The position numbers were made by a program, and so were the translations under genes. From Glycomyces sp. NRRL B-16210 (GTDB lineage: Bacteria > Actinomycetota > Actinomycetes > Mycobacteriales > Micromonosporaceae), in contig NZ_JOGR01000014.1 in the NCBI RefSeq assembly GCF_000719515.1, positions 99,374 through 163,373 on the forward strand: a DNA stretch of 64,000 bases, in the 5' to 3' direction. The notes below the pieces were generated by a model. It saw only the letters and a list, made by a program, of their open reading frames with translations, was not told the origin of the DNA and did no database searches. Shown piece by piece: positions 1 to 7,963 of this stretch (positions are counted from its first letter, which is position 1; each line of letters opens with the position of its first letter).

Positions 1-561
1 TACACGAGCCACCCGCGCTCGCGCTACCTCGTGGGCCTGCGCGACCAGGTCCAGTTCCGGCCGGAGGCCGACTTCCTCGCCCGGCCCGACGTGATCGAGG
101 CGCTCCGCGTCGCCTCGACCGTCGTCCCGACCTTCGACCTGGTGGTCCGCGTCGACCAGCTCCCGGCCGCCGCCCACGCCGCCGCGGCCGTCCCCGGCCT
201 CGTCTTCGTGGTCGACCACCTCGGCAAGCCGCAGATCCGCGACGGGTCGGACGGCCTGCGCACCTGGTGGGAGGCCATCGCGCCGCTCGCCAAGCACCCC
301 AACGTGACCGCGAAGCTCTCCGGCCTGGTCACCGAGGCCGACTGGCAGCGGTGGACCCCGGCCGACCTGCGCCCGTTCGTGCAGGCCGCCCTCGAACTGT
401 TCGGCCCCGACCGCCTCATGTTCGGATCCGACTGGCCCGTATGCGAACTGGCCGCCACCTACTCGCGGGTCAAGGACGCCCTCACCGAGGTCCTCGGCCG
501 CCCCGACCCCGACGTGTTCGGCGGCACCGCCGCCCGCACCTACCAGCTAGGAGAGCTATGA
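1..561 (+). CDS. Amidohydrolase-family lactonase, 5'-truncated (probable L-fuconolactonase)
   Basis: The frame is open from the window edge, so the N-terminus lies upstream; about 186 codons are visible, roughly the C-terminal two thirds of a ~280-residue family. The TIM-barrel amidohydrolase_2 pattern is clear: VVDHLGKP in the middle, the strand TAKLSGL, and MFGSDWPVCE near the end with the metal-site Asp. Members open sugar lactones. The three coupled genes downstream suggest hydrolysis of L-fucono-lactone to L-fuconate, but the exact sugar is inferred from neighbours. Its TGA overlaps the next ATG (ATGA), so translation is probably coupled. A GTG at 31 is only an internal codon. Confidence 0.85.
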   Translation, partial: YTSHPRSRYLVGLRDQVQFRPEADFLARPDVIEALRVASTVVPTFDLVVRVDQLPAAAHAAAAVPGLVFVVDHLGKPQIRDGSDGLRTWWEAIAPLAKHPNVTAKLSGLVTEADWQRWTPADLRPFVQAALELFGPDRLMFGSDWPVCELAATYSRVKDALTEVLGRPDPDVFGGTAARTYQLGEL

Positions 562-1406
562 AGTACCTGCGCATCGGCCGGCCCGGCTACGAGACCCCCG
601 TGGCGCTCCACGAGGGCAAGTACTACGACCTCTCCGGCCCGATCGGCGACATCGACGGGACCTTCTTCGCCGAGCACAGCCTGGGCCGCGGCGGCGGGAT
701 CGCCACAGTCGCAGGGTTTCCCGAGATCGACGTCGAGGGCGAGCGCGTCGCCCCGCCGATCGCCAGGCCCGGCGCCGTCGTGTGCATCGGCATGAACTAC
801 GCCGCGCACTGCGCCGAGTCCGGCGCGGAGCCGCCGGCCGAGCCGGTGGTGTTCTACAAGCACCCCAACACGATCGTGGGACCGAACGACGACGTGGAGA
901 TCCCCCGCGGCTCGACCCGCACCGACTGGGAGGTCGAGCTCGGCGTGGTCTTCGCCAAGCGCGCGTCCTATCTGGAGTCCGAGGAGGCGGCGCTGGAGTG
1001 CATCGCCGGCTTCGTGGTCGCCAACGACGTCTCAGAGCGGGAGTTCCAGATCGAGCGCTCCGGCGGCCAGTTCTCGAAGGGCAAGGCCTGCCCGACGTTC
1101 ACGCCGCTCGGCCCCTGGCTGGTCACCCCCGACGAGATCGAGGACGTCCAGAACCTCCGCATGTGGTCCAAAGTGAACGGTGAGGCCCGCCAGGACTCCA
1201 GCTCCGGCGACATGATCTTCTCGGTCGCCCGCATCATCCACCACATGTCCCAGTTCATGGCGTTCGACCCGGGCGACCTGCTGCTCACCGGCACCCCCGA
1301 GGGCGTCGCGCTCTCGGGCCGCTTCCCCTACCTCAAGGCAGGGGACGTGGTCGAGGTCGGCATCGAGGGGCTCGGCAGCACCGCGAACCCGACGGTGCAG
1401 GCGTGA
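558..1406 (+). CDS. Fumarylacetoacetate hydrolase (FAH) family protein; probable 2,4-diketo-3-deoxy-L-fuconate hydrolase
   Basis: 282 residues, the usual length for single-domain FAH proteins. The N-terminal third is variable. The catalytic domain begins near VVCIGMNYAAHCAESG and contains the metal-binding DWEVELGVVF, then GFVVANDVSERE and LLTGTPEGV. These enzymes cleave C-C bonds of acylpyruvates with Mg2+ or Mn2+. In the non-phosphorylative L-fucose route an FAH enzyme splits 2,4-diketo-3-deoxyfuconate to pyruvate and lactate, and the dehydratase and SDR beside it fit that role. The start is the ATG overlapping the previous stop (ATGA). The gene ends in a GTGA overlap with the dehydratase. 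Confidence 0.85.
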   Translation: MKYLRIGRPGYETPVALHEGKYYDLSGPIGDIDGTFFAEHSLGRGGGIATVAGFPEIDVEGERVAPPIARPGAVVCIGMNYAAHCAESGAEPPAEPVVFYKHPNTIVGPNDDVEIPRGSTRTDWEVELGVVFAKRASYLESEEAALECIAGFVVANDVSEREFQIERSGGQFSKGKACPTFTPLGPWLVTPDEIEDVQNLRMWSKVNGEARQDSSSGDMIFSVARIIHHMSQFMAFDPGDLLLTGTPEGVALSGRFPYLKAGDVVEVGIEGLGSTANPTVQA

Positions 1407-2695
1407 GGATCGCCTCGGTGGACGTCCTCGACGTCCGCTTCCCCACCTCGCAGAGCCTCGACGGCTCCGACGCGATGAACCCCGACCCCGACTACTCGGC
1501 CGCCTACGTCGTGCTCCGCGCCGAAGGCGGCCACGAGGGCCACGGGTTCACCTTCACCATCGGCCGCGGCAACGACATCTGCTGCGCCGCCATCGAAGCC
1601 CTCGGGTCCCATGTGGTCGGCAGGTCCATCGCGGGCCCGAGCGATCTCGCCGAGCTGTACCGGGCCTTGACGCACGACTCCCAGATCCGCTGGCTCGGCC
1701 CGGAGAAGGGCGTCATGCACCTGGCAGCCGCGGCACTGGTCAACGCCGCCTGGGACCTCGTCGCCCGCCTCGCCGATCTGCCGCTGTGGAAGTACCTCTC
1801 GGGCCTCACCCCGGAGGAGATCGTCGAATGCGTGGACTGGCGTTATCTCTCCGACGCGCTCACTCCCGAAGAGGCCCTTGCGATCCTGCGCGCGGCCGAA
1901 CCGGGCAGGGCCGAGCGGGTCGCCGAGGTCGAGCGCGCCGGATACCCGGCGTACACGACCTCGCCGGGCTGGCTGGGCTACGACGACGCGAAGGTCGTGC
2001 GCCTCGCGCGCGAGGCCGTCGCCGAGGGCTACACCCAGATCAAACTCAAGGTCGGGGCCGACCTGGAGGACGACCGCCGCCGCTTCGCCGCCGCCCGCGC
2101 GGCAGTCGGGCCGGACGTGCGCATCGCGGTGGACGCCAACCAGCGCTGGGACGTGGACGAGGCCGAGCGGTGGATGACCGCGCTCGCCGAGTTCGATCCG
2201 TGGTGGATCGAGGAGCCGACGAGCCCGGACGACATCCTCGGCCACGCCGAGATCCGCAAGCGCCTGTCCCCCATCAAGGTCGCCACGGGCGAGCACGTGC
2301 ACAACCGCGTCATGTTCAAGCAGTTGCTCCAGGCCGGAGCGATCGACTTCCTCCAGATCGACGCCGCCCGCGTCGCCGGGGTGAACGAGAACCTCGCGAT
2401 CCTGCTGCTGGCCAAGAAGTTCGACGTGCCGGTCTGCCCGCACGCGGGCGGGGTGGGCCTGTGCGAACTCGTCCGGCATCTGTCCATGTTCGACTACACC
2501 TCCGTGAGCACCTCGATGGAGGACCGGGTGATCGAGTACGTCGACCACCTCCACGAGCACTTCCTCGACCCCGCGATCGTCAAGGGCGGCAGGTACCTCG
2601 CGCCCGCCGAGCCGGGCTTCTCGGCCGAGATGAAGCGCGAGAGCCTGGAGCGTTACACCCATCCGGACGGTCCTGAATGGAGGAATGACTCATGA
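1403..2695 (+). CDS. L-fuconate dehydratase, enolase (mandelate racemase) superfamily
   Basis: 430 residues with the long N-terminal capping domain typical of FucD/ENOSF1-type dehydratases. The KxK catalytic pair is at K214/K216 (QIKLKVG). Metal ligands are seen in IAVDANQRW (D244), WWIEEPTSPDD and KVATGEHVHNR. VCPHAGGVG carries a conserved His. The enzyme removes water from L-fuconate to give 2-keto-3-deoxy-L-fuconate. The N-terminal block SLDGSDAMNPDPDYSAAY is characteristic of fuconate rather than mandelate or galactarate enzymes. The GTG start at 1403 overlaps the upstream stop. Substrate assignment is strong by family but related acids such as L-galactonate remain possible. Confidence 0.9.
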   Translation: MRIASVDVLDVRFPTSQSLDGSDAMNPDPDYSAAYVVLRAEGGHEGHGFTFTIGRGNDICCAAIEALGSHVVGRSIAGPSDLAELYRALTHDSQIRWLGPEKGVMHLAAAALVNAAWDLVARLADLPLWKYLSGLTPEEIVECVDWRYLSDALTPEEALAILRAAEPGRAERVAEVERAGYPAYTTSPGWLGYDDAKVVRLAREAVAEGYTQIKLKVGADLEDDRRRFAAARAAVGPDVRIAVDANQRWDVDEAERWMTALAEFDPWWIEEPTSPDDILGHAEIRKRLSPIKVATGEHVHNRVMFKQLLQAGAIDFLQIDAARVAGVNENLAILLLAKKFDVPVCPHAGGVGLCELVRHLSMFDYTSVSTSMEDRVIEYVDHLHEHFLDPAIVKGGRYLAPAEPGFSAEMKRESLERYTHPDGPEWRNDS

Positions 2696-3432
2696 GCGGT
2701 GCTTTCGAAGGCCTCACGGTGGTGATCTCGGGCGGCGCCTCGGGGATCGGCGCGGCGGCGGCGGACGCCTTCGCCGCGCGCGGCGCGAACGTGGCCGTCC
2801 TCGACCTCAACGCCAACGCGCAGCACTGGTCCCACGAGTGCGACGTGTCCGACGACCACCGCGTGCGCAGCGCGGTCGCGGCCGTCGCCGAGCACTTCGG
2901 CCGCATCGACGTGCTGGTGAACAACGCCGGGATCGGCGCGATCGGCTCGGTCGAGGAGAACTCCGACAAGCAGTGGTTCCGCGTCCTGGACGTGAACCTG
3001 CTCGGCATGGTGCGCCTGGCGCGCGCCTGCCTGCCGCACCTGCGCGAATCGGACCACGCCGCGATCGTGAACACCTCCTCGATCGCCGCCACGGCCGGAC
3101 TCGTCAAGCGCGCCCTGTACTCCGCCTCGAAGGGCGCGGTGCACTCGCTGACCATGGCGATGGCCGCCGACCATGTGGCCGAGGGCATCCGCGTCAACTG
3201 CGTGGCCCCCGGCACGGCCGACACCCCGTGGGTGCAGCGGCTGCTCGACCAGGCAGAGGACCCGGTGGATGAGCGCGCCCGCCTTGAGGCCCGCCAGCCG
3301 ACCGGACGCCTGGTGAGCGCCGAGGAGGTCGCGGCCGCGATCGTCTACCTGGCGGACCCGGGCAACAAGGCCCTCACCGGAACGAGCCTGGCAGTGGACG
3401 GCGGCATGTCCGGCCTGCGCCTGGTCAAATAG
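2692..3432 (+). CDS. SDR-family dehydrogenase; probable 2-keto-3-deoxy-L-fuconate dehydrogenase
   Basis: 246 residues, classical short-chain dehydrogenase. The NAD site ISGGASGIGAAAA is near residues 10-22, the NAG motif is in LVNNAGIGAIGS, and the catalytic Tyr-x-x-x-Lys is Y143/K147 (YSASK) with Ser in NTSSIAAT upstream. In a cluster with lactonase, fuconate dehydratase and FAH hydrolase it most likely oxidises 2-keto-3-deoxyfuconate to the 2,4-diketo acid. It could instead be the first enzyme, an L-fucose dehydrogenase. The ATG overlaps the dehydratase TGA (ATGA). It is the last gene of the operon; no clear terminator follows. Confidence 0.85.
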   Translation: MSGAFEGLTVVISGGASGIGAAAADAFAARGANVAVLDLNANAQHWSHECDVSDDHRVRSAVAAVAEHFGRIDVLVNNAGIGAIGSVEENSDKQWFRVLDVNLLGMVRLARACLPHLRESDHAAIVNTSSIAATAGLVKRALYSASKGAVHSLTMAMAADHVAEGIRVNCVAPGTADTPWVQRLLDQAEDPVDERARLEARQPTGRLVSAEEVAAAIVYLADPGNKALTGTSLAVDGGMSGLRLVK

Positions 3433-3504
3433 CGCATGTTCAGATAGGGCGCGGCCGAAAAGGGCGCGTATCGGAAAATTCAGTACAACTTTCACGAGTC
3501 TGCA

Positions 3505-3510
3505 TAGGAT
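3505..3510 (+). promoter_or_regulatory. Possible -10 box for the 3565 gene
   Basis: TAGGAT lies about 55 nt before the ATG in an AT-richer patch after the fucose operon. No convincing -35 hexamer is visible, so this is a weak call. Confidence 0.25.
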
Positions 3511-3564
3511 CCGCACTGGGCGAAGGCCCGCCGATGCCGCCGACCGTGAAAGGGTCCACCACTC

Positions 3565-4305
3565 ATGCACTTCGACCGCAACCTGAGCCGCAGATCCGCC
3601 ATCACCGCCGCGACGGCCGCGGTCGGTTCGGCGTTCCTCGTCGCGCCCGCCGTCGCGCACACCGCGCCGGACCAGCTTCCGCTCGATCCCGAACTCCCGG
3701 TGGACCCCGGGCTCGCGACCGACGCCTGCCGGCTCCTCTCGCTCGAACTCGCATTCCGCGGTCTGGCGCTGGTCGCCTCGGACGGCACCGACATCCCCGT
3801 CCACGACCTCTACGCGAGCGCCGCGGTGCTCATCGAGACCGACCTCGAACTTCCAAGAGGCGGGCACAGCGTCGAGTCCTCCGAGCTCGGGGCGTTCAAC
3901 CTTCTCGGTTTTTCCCCCAGGGGTTTTCGCTTCGCTTCGGACCCGTTGGCCCCGAGCGACGCGGCCGCGCAGGAGCAGGGCGCGGTGCGAAGGAGCCGGC
4001 CCGGCAAACTCAATTTGGACGACGGGGAGCACCGGGCGACCGAGCAGGCGAGGCCGCGTCCTCGACCGAGGTCCTACCATGCCGAGTTCGCCTACGCCGC
4101 GGACGAGGCGCGGACGGAGTCGGGCATCGTCACGCTCACGTCGGCCGAGGCGGTCCAGATCGACCTCGAAGCGATCGTGGAGGTCGCGCTCACGGCGGGC
4201 ATCGACGCCGAGATCGAGTTCGCCCAGTTCATCGGGGACCTCGCACTGGTGGCCGACTCCGGGGAGACCTACACGCTCGCCTCGGGCAGTGCGAATCCCG
4301 GGTGA
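3565..4305 (+). CDS. Exported hypothetical protein with Tat-like signal
   Basis: 246 residues of unknown family. The N-terminus reads NLSRRSAITAATAAVG followed by an Ala/Val-rich stretch ending APAVAHTA, which is a twin-arginine signal (SRRSAI) with a plausible cleavage site near residue 32. The mature part is acidic and Leu-rich with no motif I recognise; residues around 140-175 are Arg-rich and low-complexity. The gene stands alone and is followed by a perfect hairpin terminator. The ATG at 3565 was chosen because it places the signal at the N-terminus; AAAGGG lies about 12 nt upstream. Confidence 0.65.
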   Translation: MHFDRNLSRRSAITAATAAVGSAFLVAPAVAHTAPDQLPLDPELPVDPGLATDACRLLSLELAFRGLALVASDGTDIPVHDLYASAAVLIETDLELPRGGHSVESSELGAFNLLGFSPRGFRFASDPLAPSDAAAQEQGAVRRSRPGKLNLDDGEHRATEQARPRPRPRSYHAEFAYAADEARTESGIVTLTSAEAVQIDLEAIVEVALTAGIDAEIEFAQFIGDLALVADSGETYTLASGSANPG

Positions 4306-4319
4306 CCGGCGTTCGACAC

Positions 4320-4347
4320 AGGGCGGGCCTCGTTCGAGGCCCGCCCT
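4320..4347 (+). terminator. Rho-independent-like terminator after the exported protein gene
   Basis: A perfect inverted repeat with 13-nt arms (AGGGCGGGCCTCG and its complement, 4320-4332 and 4335-4347) is followed by TTTCCG. It lies 15 nt after the stop of the upstream gene. Confidence 0.75.
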
Positions 4348-4471
4348 TTCCGTTCCCGAACAGGGAACCGGGCGGGGCGCTTCTACGATGGGTCGGCAAG
4401 GGCCGCCGCTCGGGTGAATCCGGTGCCACGACCGGACGGAGCGGACCGCGGCCTTCGCAGGGGAGGCGATC

Positions 4472-5014
4472 ATGGTCGGGGACGAGCGCGCACGCGTGCG
4501 GCGGGAGCTGCGCGCACTCGAAGAGCGGGTCCTCGAACTCGAGACGCTGGCGGTGCGGGCGCTGGTGCTGCTCACGTCGACGCTGCTGATCGTGGGAAGT
4601 CTGGTGCCGATGTACGCGGGCTCCGAAGAGGATCGCGTCCCGGCGCTTCGACTGGGCACCGCCGGTTTCGCGATCCTCGGCTCGCTCGACGAGGCCGGGG
4701 ACGCACGGGGTTTCGCCGTGACGATGGAGATCGTGTTCTTGATCCTGTTGGCGGGCATCGTGGTCGCCGTCGGCGTCGGCTACCAGCAGTGGTTCCTGAT
4801 CGGAAGCCGCGCCGTGGTGCGGGTCGCGAAGACCACGACGGTGGTCCTGTGGTCGGGCGTGGCGGTGGTGCTCCTCTTCACCACCGAGGCCGCGGGCGAC
4901 CAGAAGCTGGGCGAACTCGGCCCGGGACTGTGGCTGTACCTCCCGGGCACGGTCCTGTTCACGTTGGCGACGTACCGCACTGGGCTGCAACGCCTCTGGA
5001 ACCGCGACGACTGA
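4472..5014 (+). CDS. Small multi-spanning membrane protein, unknown function
   Basis: 180 residues. A charged N-terminal helix (RVRRELRALEERVLELE) is followed by about four hydrophobic segments: near residues 22-45, 75-100, 108-128 and 142-160. A hydrophilic loop after the first segment contains SEEDRVPALRLG. No catalytic motif or known domain is visible. The ATG at 4472 follows GGGGAGG with about 6 nt spacing. It is transcribed toward the GNAT gene on the opposite strand with only 14 nt between the stops. It may be a membrane sensor or partner subunit, but nothing here shows that. Confidence 0.65.
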   Translation: MVGDERARVRRELRALEERVLELETLAVRALVLLTSTLLIVGSLVPMYAGSEEDRVPALRLGTAGFAILGSLDEAGDARGFAVTMEIVFLILLAGIVVAVGVGYQQWFLIGSRAVVRVAKTTTVVLWSGVAVVLLFTTEAAGDQKLGELGPGLWLYLPGTVLFTLATYRTGLQRLWNRDD

Positions 5015-5028
5015 CCGACCGGTCTGAT

Positions 5029-5604
5029 TCAGCAAGCGTGGGGATTCGAGGTGCCGCCGGCGTGCCGCCATTGGTCACGGGTGATCTCGTACCAGACCTC
5101 GCCGTGCTCGGTGCCCGGCAGCGGGTCGTCGAAGTGCTCGTGGAACGTGCGCACGTAGTGCAAGCCGCATTTATCCAGCACCCGGCGGGAGGCGGCGTTG
5201 ACGGCCATGGTCTCGGCGGTGACCCGCTCGGCGGCCAGGTGCGTGAACGCGTGGTCGACCAGGGCCCGCCCGCCCTCGGTGGCCAGGCCGCGGCCCCAGT
5301 GCGCGGGGCGCAGCCGGTAGCCCAGGGACGGCGCGGCCGGCCCGTCTGCGAGGACGATCAGGCCGAACCAGCCGAGGAAGACCCCGTCGTGGTCTTCGGC
5401 GATGAACCGGCCGTGGCCGGGGTGCCGCTCGCGCGCGGCCAACAATGCGTCGATCTCGGCGGCCACCGCCGCCCGGGAGGGCGGGGCCCGGTCGATGTGC
5501 CGCATCACGCCCGGATCGTCGTTCAGCGCCGTCAGCAGATCAACGTCGGCCGATCGTATGCGGCGCAGCAGCATACGGGAGGTGGCGAGGCCGGTCGGGC
5601 TCAT
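5029..5604 (-). CDS. GNAT-family N-acetyltransferase (RimJ/RimL-like)
   Basis: 191 residues with the start used here. The acetyl-CoA loop is PSLGYRLRPAHWGRGLATEGG, and the C-terminal pattern MAVNAASRRVLDKCGL is that of RimJ/RimL-type acetyltransferases acting on protein N-termini or small amines. The substrate is unknown. An ATG 36 nt further upstream is in frame, but a TACTGT box ends exactly 6 nt before the ATG at 5604, the leaderless arrangement seen for several genes in this window, so 5604 is preferred. It runs toward the membrane protein gene at 4472. Confidence 0.8.
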   Translation of the reverse strand: MSPTGLATSRMLLRRIRSADVDLLTALNDDPGVMRHIDRAPPSRAAVAAEIDALLAARERHPGHGRFIAEDHDGVFLGWFGLIVLADGPAAPSLGYRLRPAHWGRGLATEGGRALVDHAFTHLAAERVTAETMAVNAASRRVLDKCGLHYVRTFHEHFDDPLPGTEHGEVWYEITRDQWRHAGGTSNPHAC

Positions 5605-5610
5605 CAGGCC

Positions 5611-5616
5611 ACAGTA
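5611..5616 (-). promoter_or_regulatory. -10 box (TACTGT) for a leaderless GNAT transcript
   Basis: On the minus strand TACTGT is followed by 6 nt and then the ATG at 5604. That spacing puts the expected transcription start at or next to the start codon. Confidence 0.45.
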
Positions 5617-5704
5617 GGTCACGACCGGCCGCGACGCCATCGCGTTGGCGGCCGGGCACTGGGCAGCGCGTTCCCGGTCATACCGACCGCGATTTCCGTG
5701 GCCG

Positions 5705-6520
5705 CTACCGAGCTTCCGCGGACTCGCGCTCCCGCTTGCGACGCCGGGCGGCTTGGGCTCGGGCGAACATCAGCATGAACAGCGCGGTCGTCACCGTGGC
5801 GGCGATGGCGGTGAAGTACACCTGCGGCGACTCGTTGACGCGTTCGCCGGCGACACTGTGCATCGCGACGTTGATGAGCCAGTGCCCGATCGAGGCGGTC
5901 AGCACGCGCTGCCAGAACGAGCCGTTGCCCATGTAACCCAGGAGGATCGCGAACGCGATGGTCGCGATGAAGAACGCGGCCACCACCGCGAATCCGGCGG
6001 TGAAGACCTGGACGTGCCACGAGGCCCAGAAGACGCCGGTGACGCTCGCGGCTGCGAGGCGGCCCGTCCTGGTCTCGAGCAGCGGCTGCATGAGGCCGCG
6101 CCAGCCGATCTCCTCACCGGTCGCGCCGATCAGTTGAAGCGCCAGGTACACGACGAAAGGCGCACCGGCGACGGCCGAGATGCCGGCGATGTCCTGGCCG
6201 GTGGCGATCGCGAGGGTGAGGATGACGGCCGCGAACACGACGACCGCCGCGACCATCAGCACGGTGTGCGCCGTCAACTGCTTCCGGGAGACCGACTGGG
6301 GCAGCAGGGCTTTGAGGCGCTTGCGGAAGATCAGCCACGTCACCAGGGCGCCGAGGGCCGGGCCGAACTGCGCGAGGACCAGCAGTTCGGCGTCGATCCC
6401 GACCGCCGATTGCAGCCTTCCGATCACCCCCGAGAAGAGGAAGGCGAGAAGGACGAAGACGCCGAGTGCGGCCCAGGGCCCTTCGGTCCGGCGGGAAGAC
6501 GCGGTGGACATGGTTTCCAT
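5705..6520 (-). CDS. CPBP-family intramembrane glutamic protease (CAAX/Abi)
   Basis: 271 residues with about eight hydrophobic segments. The CPBP signature is complete: EEIGWRG (Glu-Glu-x-x-x-Arg) after helix 4, ASWHVQVF with the second-motif His, and IGHWLINV with the third. These proteins cleave prenylated or other membrane substrates; bacterial members are linked to bacteriocin self-immunity or protein export. A Ser/Thr-rich cytosolic N-terminus and a basic C-terminal tail (RRRKRERESAEAR) flank the membrane core. The start could be the ATG at 6520 or at 6511; neither has a strong ribosome site. The substrate is unknown. Confidence 0.8.
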   Translation of the reverse strand: METMSTASSRRTEGPWAALGVFVLLAFLFSGVIGRLQSAVGIDAELLVLAQFGPALGALVTWLIFRKRLKALLPQSVSRKQLTAHTVLMVAAVVVFAAVILTLAIATGQDIAGISAVAGAPFVVYLALQLIGATGEEIGWRGLMQPLLETRTGRLAAASVTGVFWASWHVQVFTAGFAVVAAFFIATIAFAILLGYMGNGSFWQRVLTASIGHWLINVAMHSVAGERVNESPQVYFTAIAATVTTALFMLMFARAQAARRRKRERESAEAR

Positions 6521-6572
6521 TCGAGTGTGAGTTCAGAGGCCTCACGACCCTACTCCCGTCAGGCCACGCGGC

Positions 6573-7046
6573 TCAGGTCCCCGAAAGCCACGCTTCGAGG
6601 GCTTCGAAGTCGGCGGCGGTGAGGCCCTGAGCGGCGTCGACCCGGTGGAGGAGGGCGCGGCCGGGATGGTTCGCGGCCACCCATTCCCGGTCGGCGGCGG
6701 TGATCTCGTCGTCGACCCAGACGAACGAACGCCCCGCCGCCCAAGCCACAAGGGTTCGGGCCTTCCAATGCAGGCCGAACCACCGGTCTTCGAGTTCGCT
6801 CTCGACCGAGGGCTCCGGCCAGTGCACCACCGGCAACGGCGGCAGGCCGATCCGAGGAGCCGCCTCAGTGTTGGCCGCGTCCTCCCAGGTCGTGGCCCAG
6901 ACCAGTTCGCACGGCAGCGCCGCGAGCCGACGGCCGGTCCGCGGGTCGAGTCGCGCCAGGTAGGAGTCGGAGGCGGCATCGGCCTGCGCCGTTCGGCCGA
7001 ACGGGATCAGGGTGCCGTCGATGTCGAGGAACAGCAGCGGCCGCAT
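6573..7046 (-). CDS. HAD-like hydrolase domain protein
   Basis: 157 residues. It begins MRPLLFLDIDGTLIPFG, the HAD motif I with the nucleophile and general-acid aspartates. The later WVDDEITAADREWV fits the acidic motif IV. It resembles the short 'HAD domain-containing' secondary phosphatases of actinomycetes, often annotated as hypothetical. The frame extends further upstream, but the ATG at 7046 is preceded by GGGAG five nt away and gives the usual N-terminus. No substrate can be assigned. Confidence 0.75.
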   Translation of the reverse strand: MRPLLFLDIDGTLIPFGRTAQADAASDSYLARLDPRTGRRLAALPCELVWATTWEDAANTEAAPRIGLPPLPVVHWPEPSVESELEDRWFGLHWKARTLVAWAAGRSFVWVDDEITAADREWVAANHPGRALLHRVDAAQGLTAADFEALEAWLSGT

Positions 7047-7281
7047 CACCGCTCCCGCTCGATACGCGGCCATCGACGATCGGAGTCCTGAGCGAGGCAA
7101 GGACGGGTCGCGTACGAGGTCCTGGCCGAGGGTCCGTGAATCCATTCCGGCGGAAGCCCTCCGCGGAGAACGGTGCCTCGATGTCGGGCGCGAAGCGCCC
7201 CCGGCCGCCTACGCGGCATTGGCCTTTCGCAGGAGGGCCATGCGAGGCATTGTGCCAGCCGAAACCTTTGCGCGCCAGGGC

Positions 7282-7854
7282 TCACGCCTCGCGCAACGCA
7301 CCGCTTCGGAATCCGTCGATCACGAGTGTGAACCAGCGTTCGCGCACGGCCACCGGCTCGTCGAGCGGCACGGTGGCGAAGAAGATGAAGCAGTCCTCCA
7401 CCGCGAGGTCCGGGCGCAGGCCGCCTTCGGCCTTCCCCGCCTCGATGAGCCGTTCCATGGCGACCTGGCCGCGGCGCAGATGCTCGGTCTCGTCCACCGA
7501 AGCGCCCAGTTCCCGCGCGGCGGCCTTCACGGCCTTGTTGCTCGCCGCGGACTCCATGATCATGTGCCAGAAGGTGATGAACTCGGCGACCGCGCTCGTG
7601 CCGCCCCCGATCCGGTCGGCGGCGGCCTCGGCCTCGGCCGCCATCTCCTCCAGGTGCGAATCGACGATCGCGCGGACCAGATCGGCCTTGGTGGGGAAAT
7701 GCCGGTAGAGGGTGCCGACCGCGACCCCGGCGTCCTCGGCGATGGACTCCATCGGGACCTCGGGCCCGAACGCGATGATCTGCCGGTTCGCGGCCTCCAG
7801 GATCTTGGCGCGGTTGCGTGCGGCGTCAGCGCGCAGCGGTCGCTCGTTCGGCAT
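7282..7854 (-). CDS. TetR-family transcriptional regulator
   Basis: 190 residues. The N-terminal HTH is typical: ILEAANRQIIAFGPEVPMESIAEDAGVAVGTLYRHFPTKADL, split here only for reading (helix-turn-helix at roughly residues 15-55). The C-terminal ligand domain is all-helical and not diagnostic. A second ATG lies 24 nt upstream; the one at 7854 follows GGGGAGGG at good spacing. It is divergent from the SDR gene at 7964, and the 109-bp gap holds two copies of one inverted repeat, so it probably represses itself and the SDR gene. The ligand is unknown. Confidence 0.85.
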   Translation of the reverse strand: MPNERPLRADAARNRAKILEAANRQIIAFGPEVPMESIAEDAGVAVGTLYRHFPTKADLVRAIVDSHLEEMAAEAEAAADRIGGGTSAVAEFITFWHMIMESAASNKAVKAAARELGASVDETEHLRRGQVAMERLIEAGKAEGGLRPDLAVEDCFIFFATVPLDEPVAVRERWFTLVIDGFRSGALREA

Positions 7855-7901
7855 GTGTTCACCCTCCCCTGGCATCATATTCGGCCCGCCCTAGCCAGAA
7901 C

Positions 7902-7940
7902 ATGAACTAAGATTCATAATTAAGATGAAGATGGATTCAT
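7902..7940. promoter_or_regulatory. Two tandem TetR-type operators, ATGAA-N6-TTCAT
   Basis: The same 16-bp inverted repeat occurs at 7902-7917 and 7925-7940, centres 23 bp apart, in the AT-rich gap between the divergent TetR and SDR genes. Identical arms at about two helical turns suggest two regulator dimers on one face. Confidence 0.65.
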
Positions 7941-7963
7941 TTTAATCTCGGCGAGGAGCGGCC

